In this document: piece by piece, positions 33,085 to 40,950 of the stretch
How the letters are laid out: the number at the start of each line of letters is the position of its first letter
Numbering within the stretch: the stretch's first letter is position 1
From: Phycisphaerae bacterium
GTDB lineage: Bacteria; Planctomycetota; Phycisphaerae; Phycisphaerales; UBA1924
DNA length: 54,856 nucleotides
Assembly (NCBI GenBank): GCA_014192545.1
Contig: BJHL01000006.1
Span: 122,181-177,036 of the forward strand
Reading direction: 5' to 3'
Notes under the pieces: model-generated
What the model was told of the DNA's origin: nothing
The model's input: the letters and a program-made list of their open reading frames with translations, nothing else
Databases searched by the model: none
Program-made: the position numbers and the translations under genes

Positions 33085-35507
33085 GCCGCGAAGATCCTTT
33101 CCTTGGTCTCGCGGATGAGCGCCTTGGCGTCACCCGTCCCCGCCAGCGCGGCCGCACCGCCCGCCGCCTGCACCTCGGGCGTCTGGAAGATGTAGGCGTT
33201 TTCGAGGTCATCCGTCCCGCCGTGCTTGAACTGGTCGGCCACGGCCAGCACCGCCGCGCGGGTCTTCTCGGGCAGGCGGGCCAGCCAGTCGTTCTGCTTG
33301 TAGCGGAAGGCCAGGGCGCGATCGGCCTTGGTCTTGGGGTCCAGCCCGAAGGCCACGCCCGCGATCACGTCGAAGAGGTCGTAGTCCGTCATGTCGTCGA
33401 GCAGTCGGACCACCTGCGGCGGATAGCCCGCGCTCACAAGGGCATCGAGCAACTCCCGGCGGGTGGGCGGCTCGACCCAGCGGGCGCGGAAGTCGGCCAG
33501 CGTCGGGACTTCCTTGACCAGGGCCGCGGCCATGCCGCGTTTGAAGTCCTCAATGGTGACCATGCCCAGGCGGCCATCGACCATGGTGCCGACGAAGCGG
33601 CCCAGGTCGTTGACGATGGGAGCGAAGCCCTCGACCCAGACGGTGGGCTCGGGGGGTGCCGCAGGGTCCGGCACAGACGGCGAGCCCGGGCCGTCAGGCT
33701 TTGGAGAGTTTGGTGATGCAGGTCGAGTGACGAAAGCTTCACCGAGGAGGCGGGCAGACCCCGTGTAGTCGAAGATCGTGAAGACCAGTTTGCCCGTCGG
33801 CTCGTCGATCCGCGTGCCGCGGCCGATCATCTGGTAGAAGGCGATGGGGCTGGCGACGTACTTGAAAAAGGCGACATTGCGGACGGGCTTCACGTCCACG
33901 CCTGTGGAGAGGAGCTCCACGGTGGTGGCGACAAAGTGCGTGCGGGGTTGACCTTTGAAGTCTGGTATAAGTTTGTTGCCGTCAGATTCCGCCGTGCACT
34001 TAAAGGCGTAGGGATCGAAGCGTTCTTCGCCCAATGCAGCGGTGTAGGCGGCGAAGAGGTTGTTCATCTCGGCGGCGACGAGGTCGGCGTGCCGGTCGGT
34101 GGCACAGAAGATGATGGTCTTCTGGCGCACGCCCAGCGGCGAGCCGTCGGGGGCGCGGTGAATCATATTGGCGAGCATCTGCTCGAAGAGGTCGCGGCAC
34201 ATGGCCTTGACTCGGTCGGGGAGGATGATCTTCTTCTCGAAGTTGTTGGCGTCGTAGCGGTCGGCGATCTGCTGCGGAGTGAGCGGCTGTCCGGTGTTGG
34301 CGTCAGTGGGGTTCTTCTGGACGATTTCAGCAAGCGTGAGGCCGCGTGCGTCGAGGTCCACGAGGGCGAGTTTGATGTCCATCGCCGCGAGATAGCCGTC
34401 CTGCATCGCCTGACCGATTTCGTACTCGTAGACTGGCGGGCCGAACCACGAGTAGTTGTCGGCGGTGATGGCGGCGTCGGCCTTGGCTTCGGCGGAGTCT
34501 TCGGTGGTAGTAAGTTGGCGCGGCGTGGCAGTGAGGCCGATCTGCACCGCGTTGGGATTCATCGTCAGCACCTTGGACCACTTGCCCCACGCCGAACGGT
34601 GGCACTCGTCGATGATGATGTGGGAGAAGTGGTCGGGTGGATAGTGTTCCGAGAGGAACGATTCGTTGCCGTCGTCGGTGTCTACGCCGAGGGTTTGGTA
34701 GGTGGCGACGTGAACGGCGGCGTTGCGGGCATGGTTCTTGCCGTCGGCGTCGCGCTTTACCTCCCGAGCGGCGTCGCCAAAGTAGTTGGTGAGTTCACCC
34801 AAGGCCTGCCGGCGGAGTTCGTCACGGTCGCATAGGAACAAGGCTCGCTTGAGCTGGCCCGCATCGGCGATTCGGCGGAGCAGGTTGGCCGCGATGAAGG
34901 TTTTACCCGCGCCGGTGGCGAGTGACAAAAGCGCGCGGGCCGGGCGTGCCGCGGCGGTGTCCTTGGCGATCTTCTCGAAAACGGCGCGGATGGCGGCGTC
35001 TTGGTAGTAGCGGCGTGCGCCTTCGCCACCCTTGTACGGCCGGAGTAACGGCGCGGCGGCGGGCGAAGTCAGCGAGAAGCCCATCGCAGTCTCGTACCGC
35101 GTGCGAAGGTCGGCGGGCGATGGGAAGGCCGCCATCGGGCGCTGCTCGGTCGTGTGCCCGCTGGCCCGATCAAACTCCACGAACATATGTCCGTTGGTCG
35201 AAAAGACAAACGGCACGTTTAGCAGCGCGGCCTTGGCGTACCCCTTTGCCTGATCCAGCCCGTGCCCGGGTGCAAGTGTGTCCTTCTTGACTTCGATCAC
35301 GGCAACGGCGACCGGCTGCATTTCAGCGGTGACCACGATGCGGAGCGTCAGGTCGGTGCGGCCCTTGGCCCGGCGGCGAGCCTTGCCCGCAATGATGTCC
35401 ACCGCCCCGGTGGTCTCCTCACGCTTGATGTGGTCCTCGGTCCAGCCCCGCGCGTAAATCGCGGGGTTGACCAGCTTGGCGTGGGTGTCGGCTTCGGACA
35501 TGGGCAT
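33081..35507 (-). CDS. hsdR: Type I restriction subunit R (DEAD-like helicase/nuclease)
   Basis: An 808-aa motor and nuclease subunit starting MPMSEADTHAKL (the in-frame ATG at 35501 is an alternative; a longer frame to 35750 has no support). A PD-(D/E)xK nuclease motif is in the N-terminus (RTDLTLRIVV ... VAVIEVKKD). The helicase has the Walker A ATGAGKT near residue 197, DECHRSAWGKWS near 300, LTATPR, and later ELLSTGVDVKPVRNV and QMIGRGTRID. It cuts DNA lacking the partner methylation after ATP-driven translocation. First gene of the operon; its stop overlaps the hsdS start. Confidence 0.95.
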   Translation of the reverse strand: MPMSEADTHAKLVNPAIYARGWTEDHIKREETTGAVDIIAGKARRRAKGRTDLTLRIVVTAEMQPVAVAVIEVKKDTLAPGHGLDQAKGYAKAALLNVPFVFSTNGHMFVEFDRASGHTTEQRPMAAFPSPADLRTRYETAMGFSLTSPAAAPLLRPYKGGEGARRYYQDAAIRAVFEKIAKDTAAARPARALLSLATGAGKTFIAANLLRRIADAGQLKRALFLCDRDELRRQALGELTNYFGDAAREVKRDADGKNHARNAAVHVATYQTLGVDTDDGNESFLSEHYPPDHFSHIIIDECHRSAWGKWSKVLTMNPNAVQIGLTATPRQLTTTEDSAEAKADAAITADNYSWFGPPVYEYEIGQAMQDGYLAAMDIKLALVDLDARGLTLAEIVQKNPTDANTGQPLTPQQIADRYDANNFEKKIILPDRVKAMCRDLFEQMLANMIHRAPDGSPLGVRQKTIIFCATDRHADLVAAEMNNLFAAYTAALGEERFDPYAFKCTAESDGNKLIPDFKGQPRTHFVATTVELLSTGVDVKPVRNVAFFKYVASPIAFYQMIGRGTRIDEPTGKLVFTIFDYTGSARLLGEAFVTRPASPNSPKPDGPGSPSVPDPAAPPEPTVWVEGFAPIVNDLGRFVGTMVDGRLGMVTIEDFKRGMAAALVKEVPTLADFRARWVEPPTRRELLDALVSAGYPPQVVRLLDDMTDYDLFDVIAGVAFGLDPKTKADRALAFRYKQNDWLARLPEKTRAAVLAVADQFKHGGTDDLENAYIFQTPEVQAAGGAAALAGTGDAKALIRETKERIFAA

Positions 35508-35917
35508 GCGACGGAGTGTACCGAGTACTCGAATGGCGAGTTGGGCATCAAAAAGTGCCCGTCTCGAAAACCTGCGGCGGCGCGCAGAACGCGGACAACA
35601 TCGGTCCCGGTTGTTAGTTGCGGAGGATTTGACCCCTATCCCCCTTGCGTAAGTTGAAAAGCGAGAAGTGGGTGCATATTCCGCGCAGATTTGTGCGAGG
35701 CAGACGCCGTCTGAGACGGTGTTTACCGATCCCCGCCCCAAGAAATTCACGCGTGCGAGCGTAACGACCTCTGCGAATAGCGGCCACTAGTGGTGGAAGC
35801 ACCCTGCCTTTTTCGCGCACATCGATTTGAATTCTCGCAGCTTCGGCAACCCGCCAGGTATCGGGAAGAATGTCGGACAAATGAACAAGGCGTTGTCGAT
35901 CCAAGCACGCTCTGAGT
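35508..35917. other. Noncoding stretch upstream of hsdR
   Basis: About 410 bases with no supported gene. It should hold the hsdR promoter and the end of the secreted-protein transcript. It contains a third copy of the C-rich motif (35627-35656, CCCCTATCCCCC followed by AAGTTGA) found twice near 27500-27628. Confidence 0.4.
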
Positions 35918-37000
35918 TCAGCGGCGACGCCGCGCAAACGACAGCGTGCAAATTCCAAGCAGCGCGATCCCACTTGGCGACGGGATCGGTTGAACCCATA
36001 GCAGGGCTTCTTGTCGATTGGTGATCGTGTTGAAGCCAGAGCCAGACACATATCGGAAAGCCCCGTCACTGACAATGGCTCGCGCCTCGCTGTAGGCGAA
36101 GTCGGAAGGCAGAAACGCATGCAGGTCTACCCACGACTCGGCGGACCCGCTCCACAAGCTCGCGCGAGGCAAACCGGCAAAAGTTGCGATACCTACTTGC
36201 TGGTGGCCGTCGGTGGCGTTCGCGATGGAATAAGTGGACCCAGCCGGATTCAAATTGACCCAAGAGCTCGCCGTGCCACTCCACAGGCTCGCACGCGCAT
36301 CGCCGCCCAATCTCAGTTGAACGTACCCGACTTGCTGGTTGCCGACCACACAGCCAGCGATTGACTGCACGACGCCGACGGGATGCATGTCTACCCATGA
36401 ATCCGCTGAGCCGCTCCACAGACTTGCACGAGCCACTCCTCCCACCACCGCATAGCCAGCTTGTTGCGTCCCCGTAGTTCCAGACGCCCACGACTCTGTC
36501 GCGCCCGTCGGGCTTAAATCGACCCACGACGACGCCGTGCCCGTCCAAAGGCTTGCCCGACCGATTCCGCCGATGTGGGACCATCCAACCTGCTGACCGC
36601 CGCTCGTGCCAAAGGCGCGGGATTGGCTCGCCCCCGTCGGAGTCAAATCGACCCAAGAGGCAGCGGTGCCGCTCCACATGCTCGCACGTTCAATTCCATC
36701 GACTGTGACCCATCCAGATTGAATGCTGCCAGTGGTGCCGTAGATGTACGACTCGCTGGCTGCCAGAGGGTGTAAGTCAATCCGAGTCGCAGCGGTTCGT
36801 GCCCAAAGGCTCGCTCGATTGACCCCTGCAATTCTCGCGAACCCGCCGTATTGGTCAGTACTGGAAGACCATGCCCACGCTTCGGACTGCGCCGCACCTG
36901 CTGGATGAAGATTCGTAACCGTCCATTGCGCGTTGGATTGGGAGGCGATTCCCGCAACCACCACAAATGACATGACGCTGGCGCATGCTCTCTTCGACAT
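35918..37000 (-). CDS. Secreted repeat protein, PEP-CTERM-like tail (copy 3 of 3)
   Basis: A 360-aa exported protein. The ATG at 37000 follows GGAGAG and a hairpin shared with the two sister genes. Signal peptide: MSKRACASVMSFVVVAGIAS then QSNAQ. The mature part starts QWTVTNLHPAG and has six imperfect repeats of about 40-45 residues built on RASLWSGTAxSWVDLxPxG, a pattern like HAF-type or beta-propeller blades. The tail IPSPSGIALLGICTLSFARR has a Pro-rich start, hydrophobic segment and Arg run, as in PEP-CTERM-type sorting signals. Function unknown; surface or extracellular location inferred. More diverged than the copy at 38284. Confidence 0.75.
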   Translation of the reverse strand: MSKRACASVMSFVVVAGIASQSNAQWTVTNLHPAGAAQSEAWAWSSSTDQYGGFARIAGVNRASLWARTAATRIDLHPLAASESYIYGTTGSIQSGWVTVDGIERASMWSGTAASWVDLTPTGASQSRAFGTSGGQQVGWSHIGGIGRASLWTGTASSWVDLSPTGATESWASGTTGTQQAGYAVVGGVARASLWSGSADSWVDMHPVGVVQSIAGCVVGNQQVGYVQLRLGGDARASLWSGTASSWVNLNPAGSTYSIANATDGHQQVGIATFAGLPRASLWSGSAESWVDLHAFLPSDFAYSEARAIVSDGAFRYVSGSGFNTITNRQEALLWVQPIPSPSGIALLGICTLSFARRRR

Positions 37001-37011
37001 ATCTCTCTCCC

Positions 37012-37025
37012 CGGGCTTCCGCCCG
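37012..37025 (-). promoter_or_regulatory. 5' leader hairpin, copy 3
   Basis: On the minus strand CGGGC-GGAA-GCCCG lies 12 bases before the start codon, followed by GGGAGAGA. A GNRA-type tetraloop on a 5-bp stem, shared in position and sequence with the two sister genes. Confidence 0.55.
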
Positions 37026-37086
37026 CCGCAATCACGTACTTCACTCGACAGGCCACGATTACCGCCACATCTGCCTAACTTGTGCA

Positions 37087-38166
37087 TCACCGCCGCCGAC
37101 GCGCTGCGAGCAAACCACAAAAGCCGACGAGCGCGGCCGATCCTGGTGCAGGGACAACTTGCGTCCAAAGAAGAGCCTCGGTGCGCCCAGTCGCGATGTT
37201 GTCTCCGAAACCCGCCACATAGACGACCGATCCATCACTCCAGATGCTCTGGGCAATGGTGCTTCCCCATGATCCAGTCAGGAATGCGGAGAGATCGACC
37301 CACGACTCCGCAGTACCACTCCAAAGGCTGGCGCGGCTCATGCTCCCTGTACCGCCGAAGCTTGCGTATCCGACTTGATGTGTACCCGAAGTGGCGTACG
37401 CCCCGGAGTTCGTTGATCCCGCTGGGTGAAGGTTCACCCATGATTCAGCAGTGCCTGTCCACAAACTCGCTTGGTCCGCGCCGCCAACTTGCGCCAGCCC
37501 CACTTGCTGCGCCCCAGCTATGCCATAAGCAACTGAGATAACTGATCCGATGGGATTCAGATCGACCCATGATCCCGCATCGCCGTTCCACAGACTGGCC
37601 CGAGTCAGTCCGCCGACACTGGCTTCCCCTACCTGCTGACTGCCAGATGTGGCCCTCGCGAATGAAGACACTGCGCCCGCCGGATTCAGGTCTACCCATG
37701 AATCAGCCGTACCGCTCCACAAGCTAGCGCGATAGCCACTGCCAAAGTTGGCAGTCCCCACCTGTTGGGTGCCGGAGGTTGCATAAGCGCGCGAATCAAG
37801 CGACCCTAGTGGGTTCAGATTCACGTATGAAGCAACATTGCCGTTCCACAGACTAGCACGAGGACCATCAGCGAAAACGACCGTACCAACTTGCTGCGTG
37901 CCGAAAGCACCATCGGCACTCGAAATAATCGAACCTGTCGGACTCAAGTCCACCCAAGATGCGGCAGTACCGCTCCACAGACTTGCTCGCCCTTGGCCGC
38001 CGACAAACGCAAACCCCACTTGCTGCGTCCCACTTCCGAATGTAAGTTGTGATCGGTCTGAACCAGCCGGGTGCAGTTTCGTAACCGTCCATTGCGCGTG
38101 GGACTGTGAAACCACGCCCGACAGGGCCACCAATGCAGCCAAAGGCACATAGCAGTTCGCAAACAT
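37087..38166 (-). CDS. Secreted repeat protein, PEP-CTERM-like tail (copy 2 of 3)
   Basis: A 359-aa exported protein starting MFANCYVPLAALVALSGVVS with QSHAQ before the mature QWTVTKLHPAG. Six repeats follow on the RASLWSGTAxSWVDLNPxG pattern, some replaced by RASLWNGN or QASLWTGT. The C-terminus VPAPGSAALVGFCGLLAARR is a PEP-CTERM-like tail. The last segment before it (VVYVAGFGDNIATGRTEALLW) matches the sisters and may close the propeller. It lies 86 bases upstream of copy 3 and 117 bases downstream of copy 1, with the same leader hairpin. Confidence 0.75.
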   Translation of the reverse strand: MFANCYVPLAALVALSGVVSQSHAQWTVTKLHPAGSDRSQLTFGSGTQQVGFAFVGGQGRASLWSGTAASWVDLSPTGSIISSADGAFGTQQVGTVVFADGPRASLWNGNVASYVNLNPLGSLDSRAYATSGTQQVGTANFGSGYRASLWSGTADSWVDLNPAGAVSSFARATSGSQQVGEASVGGLTRASLWNGDAGSWVDLNPIGSVISVAYGIAGAQQVGLAQVGGADQASLWTGTAESWVNLHPAGSTNSGAYATSGTHQVGYASFGGTGSMSRASLWSGTAESWVDLSAFLTGSWGSTIAQSIWSDGSVVYVAGFGDNIATGRTEALLWTQVVPAPGSAALVGFCGLLAARRRR

Positions 38167-38177
38167 GTCTCTCTCCC

Positions 38178-38191
38178 CGGGCTTTCGCCCG
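38178..38191 (-). promoter_or_regulatory. 5' leader hairpin, copy 2
   Basis: Minus-strand CGGGC-GAAA-GCCCG, then GGGGAGAGAGAC and the ATG at 38166. Same spacing and sequence as the other copies, with a GAAA tetraloop. Confidence 0.55.
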
Positions 38192-38283
38192 TTCTCGACT
38201 GGGCAAGCACCAAGCACCATGCTCGGCCATACGCGAAAGCCGCGGCCCCGGCGGTGGCCGGGGGCACGGTGAGTGTGGTTGAG

Positions 38284-39366
38284 TTACGAGCGGCGGCGAC
38301 GAGCGGCCATGAGCCCGCCCAGGCCCAGCAGCGCGGCCGCGCCGGGGGTGGGGACGGGCTGCGTCCAGAGCAGGGCTTCGTCGCGGCCGGTCAATATGTT
38401 GAGGCCGAAGCCCGTGACATAGGTGTTCACGCCGTCGCTGGAGATGTCCTGTGCAAAGCTATTGACGAACCCGGCCGGCAGGAATGCGTGGAGGTCGATC
38501 CACGAGGCAGCCGTGCCGCTCCACAGGCTCGCGTGCCACAGCCCGCCCACACGGGCATACCCCGCCTGCTGCCCGCCGCTGGCGGCATAGGCGAAGGACT
38601 CCGTCGATCCCGCCGGGTGGAGATCGACCCACGAGGCGGCGGTGCCGCTCCACAGGCTCGCACGTTGCACCCCGCCCACAAAGGCCAACCCCGCCTGCTG
38701 CCCGCCGCTGATGGCATAGGCATTCGAAAACGTCGCGCCAGCCGGGTGGAGATCGACCCATGAGGCTGCGGTGCCGCTCCACAGGCTTGCACGTTCCAAC
38801 GCCCCGCTGCCGAATCGGGCCCACCCCGCCTGCTGCCCGCCGCTGATGGCATTGGCACCGGAATACGTCGATCCCGCCGGGTTGAGATCGACCCACGAGG
38901 CGGCGGTGCCGCTCCACAGGCTCGCGCGGGTCACCCCGCCCACAAAGGCCAACCCCGCCTGCTGCCCGCCGCTGATGGCATAGGCATTCGAAAACGTCGC
39001 GCCAGCCGGGTTGAGATCGACCCACGAGGCGGCGGTGCCGCTCCACAGGCTTGCTCGGGTCACCCCGCCCACAGTGGCCCACCCCGCCTGCTGCCCGCCG
39101 TTGATCGCAGAGGCATAGGAACTCGTCGCGCCCGCCGGGCTCAAATCGACCCACGAGGCGGCGGTGCCGCTCCACAGGCTTGCGCGGACCACCCCGCCCA
39201 CGCGGGCATACCCCGCCTGCTGCCCGCCGCTGATGGCATGGGCAACGGAAAACGTCGATCCCGCCGGGTTGAGGTTGGTGACGGTCCACTGCGCGTGCGC
39301 GGCGGTGGCGGTCAGGGTCGTAACGGCCGCGATCGCGGCCACGCTGATGAAGGACTTCACAGACAT
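38284..39366 (-). CDS. Secreted repeat protein, PEP-CTERM-like tail (copy 1 of 3)
   Basis: A 360-aa exported protein: signal peptide MSVKSFISVAAIAAVTTLTA then TAAHAQ, mature start QWTVTNLNPAG. Six repeats of about 41-44 residues are almost identical (ISGGQQAG, VGGVTRASLWSGTAASWVDL), and their DNA is nearly identical too, unlike the diverged repeats of copies 2 and 3. The tail is VPTPGAAALLGLGGLMAARR, a clear PEP-CTERM-like sorting signal. It is the first of three tandem genes and the closest to the right end of the island; local repeat homogenisation is likely. Confidence 0.8.
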   Translation of the reverse strand: MSVKSFISVAAIAAVTTLTATAAHAQWTVTNLNPAGSTFSVAHAISGGQQAGYARVGGVVRASLWSGTAASWVDLSPAGATSSYASAINGGQQAGWATVGGVTRASLWSGTAASWVDLNPAGATFSNAYAISGGQQAGLAFVGGVTRASLWSGTAASWVDLNPAGSTYSGANAISGGQQAGWARFGSGALERASLWSGTAASWVDLHPAGATFSNAYAISGGQQAGLAFVGGVQRASLWSGTAASWVDLHPAGSTESFAYAASGGQQAGYARVGGLWHASLWSGTAASWIDLHAFLPAGFVNSFAQDISSDGVNTYVTGFGLNILTGRDEALLWTQPVPTPGAAALLGLGGLMAARRRRS

Positions 39367-39377
39367 GTCTCTCTCCT

Positions 39378-39391
39378 CGGGCTTTCGCCCG
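39378..39391 (-). promoter_or_regulatory. 5' leader hairpin, copy 1
   Basis: Minus-strand CGGGC-GAAA-GCCCG, then AGGAGAGAGAC and the ATG at 39366. The ribosome-binding site starts just after the stem. Confidence 0.55.
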
Positions 39392-39453
39392 CATGCCGCG
39401 TCTAGGCGAATGTCTCAGCATCATAAGGCAAGCAAGTACTATCCCGCTGCGCA

Positions 39454-39639
39454 CTACGTCGCCGCCTTCACCATCGCCACCACACCCGCCCGCATTGCCG
39501 CTGGGAGCATCGGCCATGCCGCGATGATTGCGGCGAGTTCAGCGTCTTCGGGCGTCGAAACGCTGGCACAAACGCTGGGGGCGGTTTCGCCCGTGTCATA
39601 AGTGCTTGTCACTTCAGCACCTTCGGCACTAGAGCGTCC
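39454..39639 (-). pseudogene. Detached C-terminal 61 codons of the island integrase
   Basis: Reading leftward from the right 47-bp repeat in the same frame in which the integrase leaves the left repeat, there are 61 codons then a stop: GRSSAEGAEVTSTYDTG, then TPEDAELAAIIAAWPMLP and AAMRAGVVAMVKAAT. The frame was checked codon by codon across the repeat (GAA-GGC of FSLEG matches in both copies). No start codon of its own is needed. In the circular form this segment is the natural C-terminus of the integrase; in the integrated form it is a stranded piece. Confidence 0.85.
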
Positions 39640-39686
39640 GCCTTCCAAGCTGAATGTTGAGGGTTCAAATCCCTTCGTCCGCTTTG
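39640..39686 (+). repeat. Attachment site copy at the far end of the island
   Basis: Identical to 22484-22530 over 47 bases and in the same orientation. It carries only the 3' half of the tRNA (anticodon loop to acceptor end), preceded by unrelated sequence, so it is not a second tRNA gene. Confidence 0.95.
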
Positions 39687-40162
39687 TGTCAGGACCGTTC
39701 GAGTCTTGGCAGTCGTGGCTCGACGTGAATCGCCTTCACGCGATGACAACTTTCAAGATCGCGTGCTTCAGACAAACGAGGCTCTGCACACTTTGCGTGC
39801 TTGCGCGATCGATTGACACGTCGCTGGGGCTTCGGCTGTGGGGACCTGCATGTGTCGTGGCTGATGTACCTGAAACCGCTGAGTCAACCGCTTCAACGTA
39901 GTTGCGATTGACAGTTTTCGGCGTCGATGGCTTGAACGACTAATCTCTTGACAACTCAGTACCCTGCGAACAAGCCACTCGCAAGTTGCACTCGCGCATG
40001 CTCGTTCGTGGAAGACCCGTAACACGGAGACCCCCCCGTTTCGTGCTAATTTTGCCCGGGTTATCCTTGGCTGCTCAAACGTGTGATAAACTTTCGTATG
40101 CCCTCGTTCCCGTGAGCCGCGACGCTCACATACAGGCAAGGACAATCGTGCTCACACTCACA
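39687..40162. other. Intergenic stretch right of the island
   Basis: About 475 bases with no supported gene. It is the original chromosomal sequence downstream of tRNA-Gly and should hold the promoter of the PAS/LuxR gene. I see no clear promoter or hairpin. Confidence 0.4.
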
Positions 40163-40855
40163 ATGGATAAACAGTTCACAACCAGCGAAACCACACCCAT
40201 CAATGCGGCGGCGATTGCCATGCTCGCCAGCATGCCGGGAATGAGGCTTGCCGCACGCGATATGAACTATGGCTTACTCTGGTGCAACGAGGCATTCGCT
40301 CGCGCGTGCGATCCGGCTCATCCTGCAAAGCTTGGCAGTACATTCTTCGACATCATGCCGCAATCGGCTGCTGCGGCACGCAAGCATCATGTTGATCGTT
40401 TGCTTGCCGCCAAGAGCGAGCAGGGGTTCTGGCAGTTCTGGCTTGATTGCCGGTGCTTTACGATTGTTCGACATGTTGATCCCGCGGTCTTCGGCCAGCC
40501 GGCGATGCTGGTGATTATGCAAACGCCCACGCTGCCGCGCAGCACACCAGCGCAGGCGCTGTGCCAAACACCCGCACTGGGAACGTTTACCACAATGACG
40601 CCCACCGAACTTGGCGTGCTCTACTGCCTCTCGCGCGGCATGCGGCGGCAGGCAATCGCCAAGGCCATGCATCGCAGCACGCACACGGTTGTTGATCACT
40701 TGCGCGCCATTAATCGCAAACTGAAAGTTCGGCACTTTGCTGATGCTCGAGCTATCGCGATGGATCGAGGCGTGCATTGCTTCACACCGCAGGAGTGGGC
40801 CGAGGTGACGGGCGCGGTGATGCCCGAGGCGGCGGCGTGGGAAGAGGTTGAGTAG
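40163..40855 (+). CDS. PAS-like sensor with LuxR-type DNA-binding domain
   Basis: A 230-aa regulator starting MDKQFTTSETTPINAA. The N-terminal part (LASMPGMRLAARDMNYGLLW through WLDCRCFTIVRHVDPAVFG) resembles a PAS sensor fold. The C-terminal 70 residues are a LuxR/GerE-type helix-turn-helix: MTPTELGVLYCLSRGMRRQA, IAKAMHRSTHTVVDHLRAIN. It should bind DNA in response to a small signal or redox change. An open frame continues upstream to 39986 but its extra residues look noncoding. Targets unknown. Confidence 0.75.
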   Translation: MDKQFTTSETTPINAAAIAMLASMPGMRLAARDMNYGLLWCNEAFARACDPAHPAKLGSTFFDIMPQSAAAARKHHVDRLLAAKSEQGFWQFWLDCRCFTIVRHVDPAVFGQPAMLVIMQTPTLPRSTPAQALCQTPALGTFTTMTPTELGVLYCLSRGMRRQAIAKAMHRSTHTVVDHLRAINRKLKVRHFADARAIAMDRGVHCFTPQEWAEVTGAVMPEAAAWEEVE

Positions 40856-40950
40856 AATTCGCAGCAGTTAGTTCTTCGACGAACGACGCGTTTTATCGGG
40901 TAGCTTCAGGTAGAAATCATCCTCCAAGCCAGCCCGCTATTGTTTTCGCG

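Larger units (their letters stand above)
22484..39686. mobile_element. 17.2-kb integrative island in tRNA-Gly(TCC)
   Basis: Bounded by perfect 47-bp direct repeats at a tRNA 3' half, with a tyrosine integrase at one end. Cargo: Cro/XRE regulator, small DNA-binding proteins, a toxin-antitoxin-chaperone module, a type I restriction-modification operon with an extra GIY-YIG gene, and three secreted repeat proteins. No conjugation, capsid or terminase genes are visible, so it is not a complete prophage or self-transmissible element; it may need a helper for transfer. Confidence 0.92.

Noticed and set aside
35614..36120. Minus-strand ORF of 168 codons
   Set aside because: Overlaps the end of a well-supported secreted-protein gene in another frame and has no start signal or known domain.
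38284..39366. Regular repeats resembling a CRISPR or tandem array
   Set aside because: They are in-frame coding repeats of a secreted protein, about 125 bases long with no spacer pattern.
39640..39686. Possible second tRNA-Gly
   Set aside because: Only the 3' half is present; no D arm or 5' acceptor strand.
39768..40145. Minus-strand ORF of 125 codons in the stretch right of the island
   Set aside because: No ribosome site, no domain, Arg-rich composition typical of chance frames.
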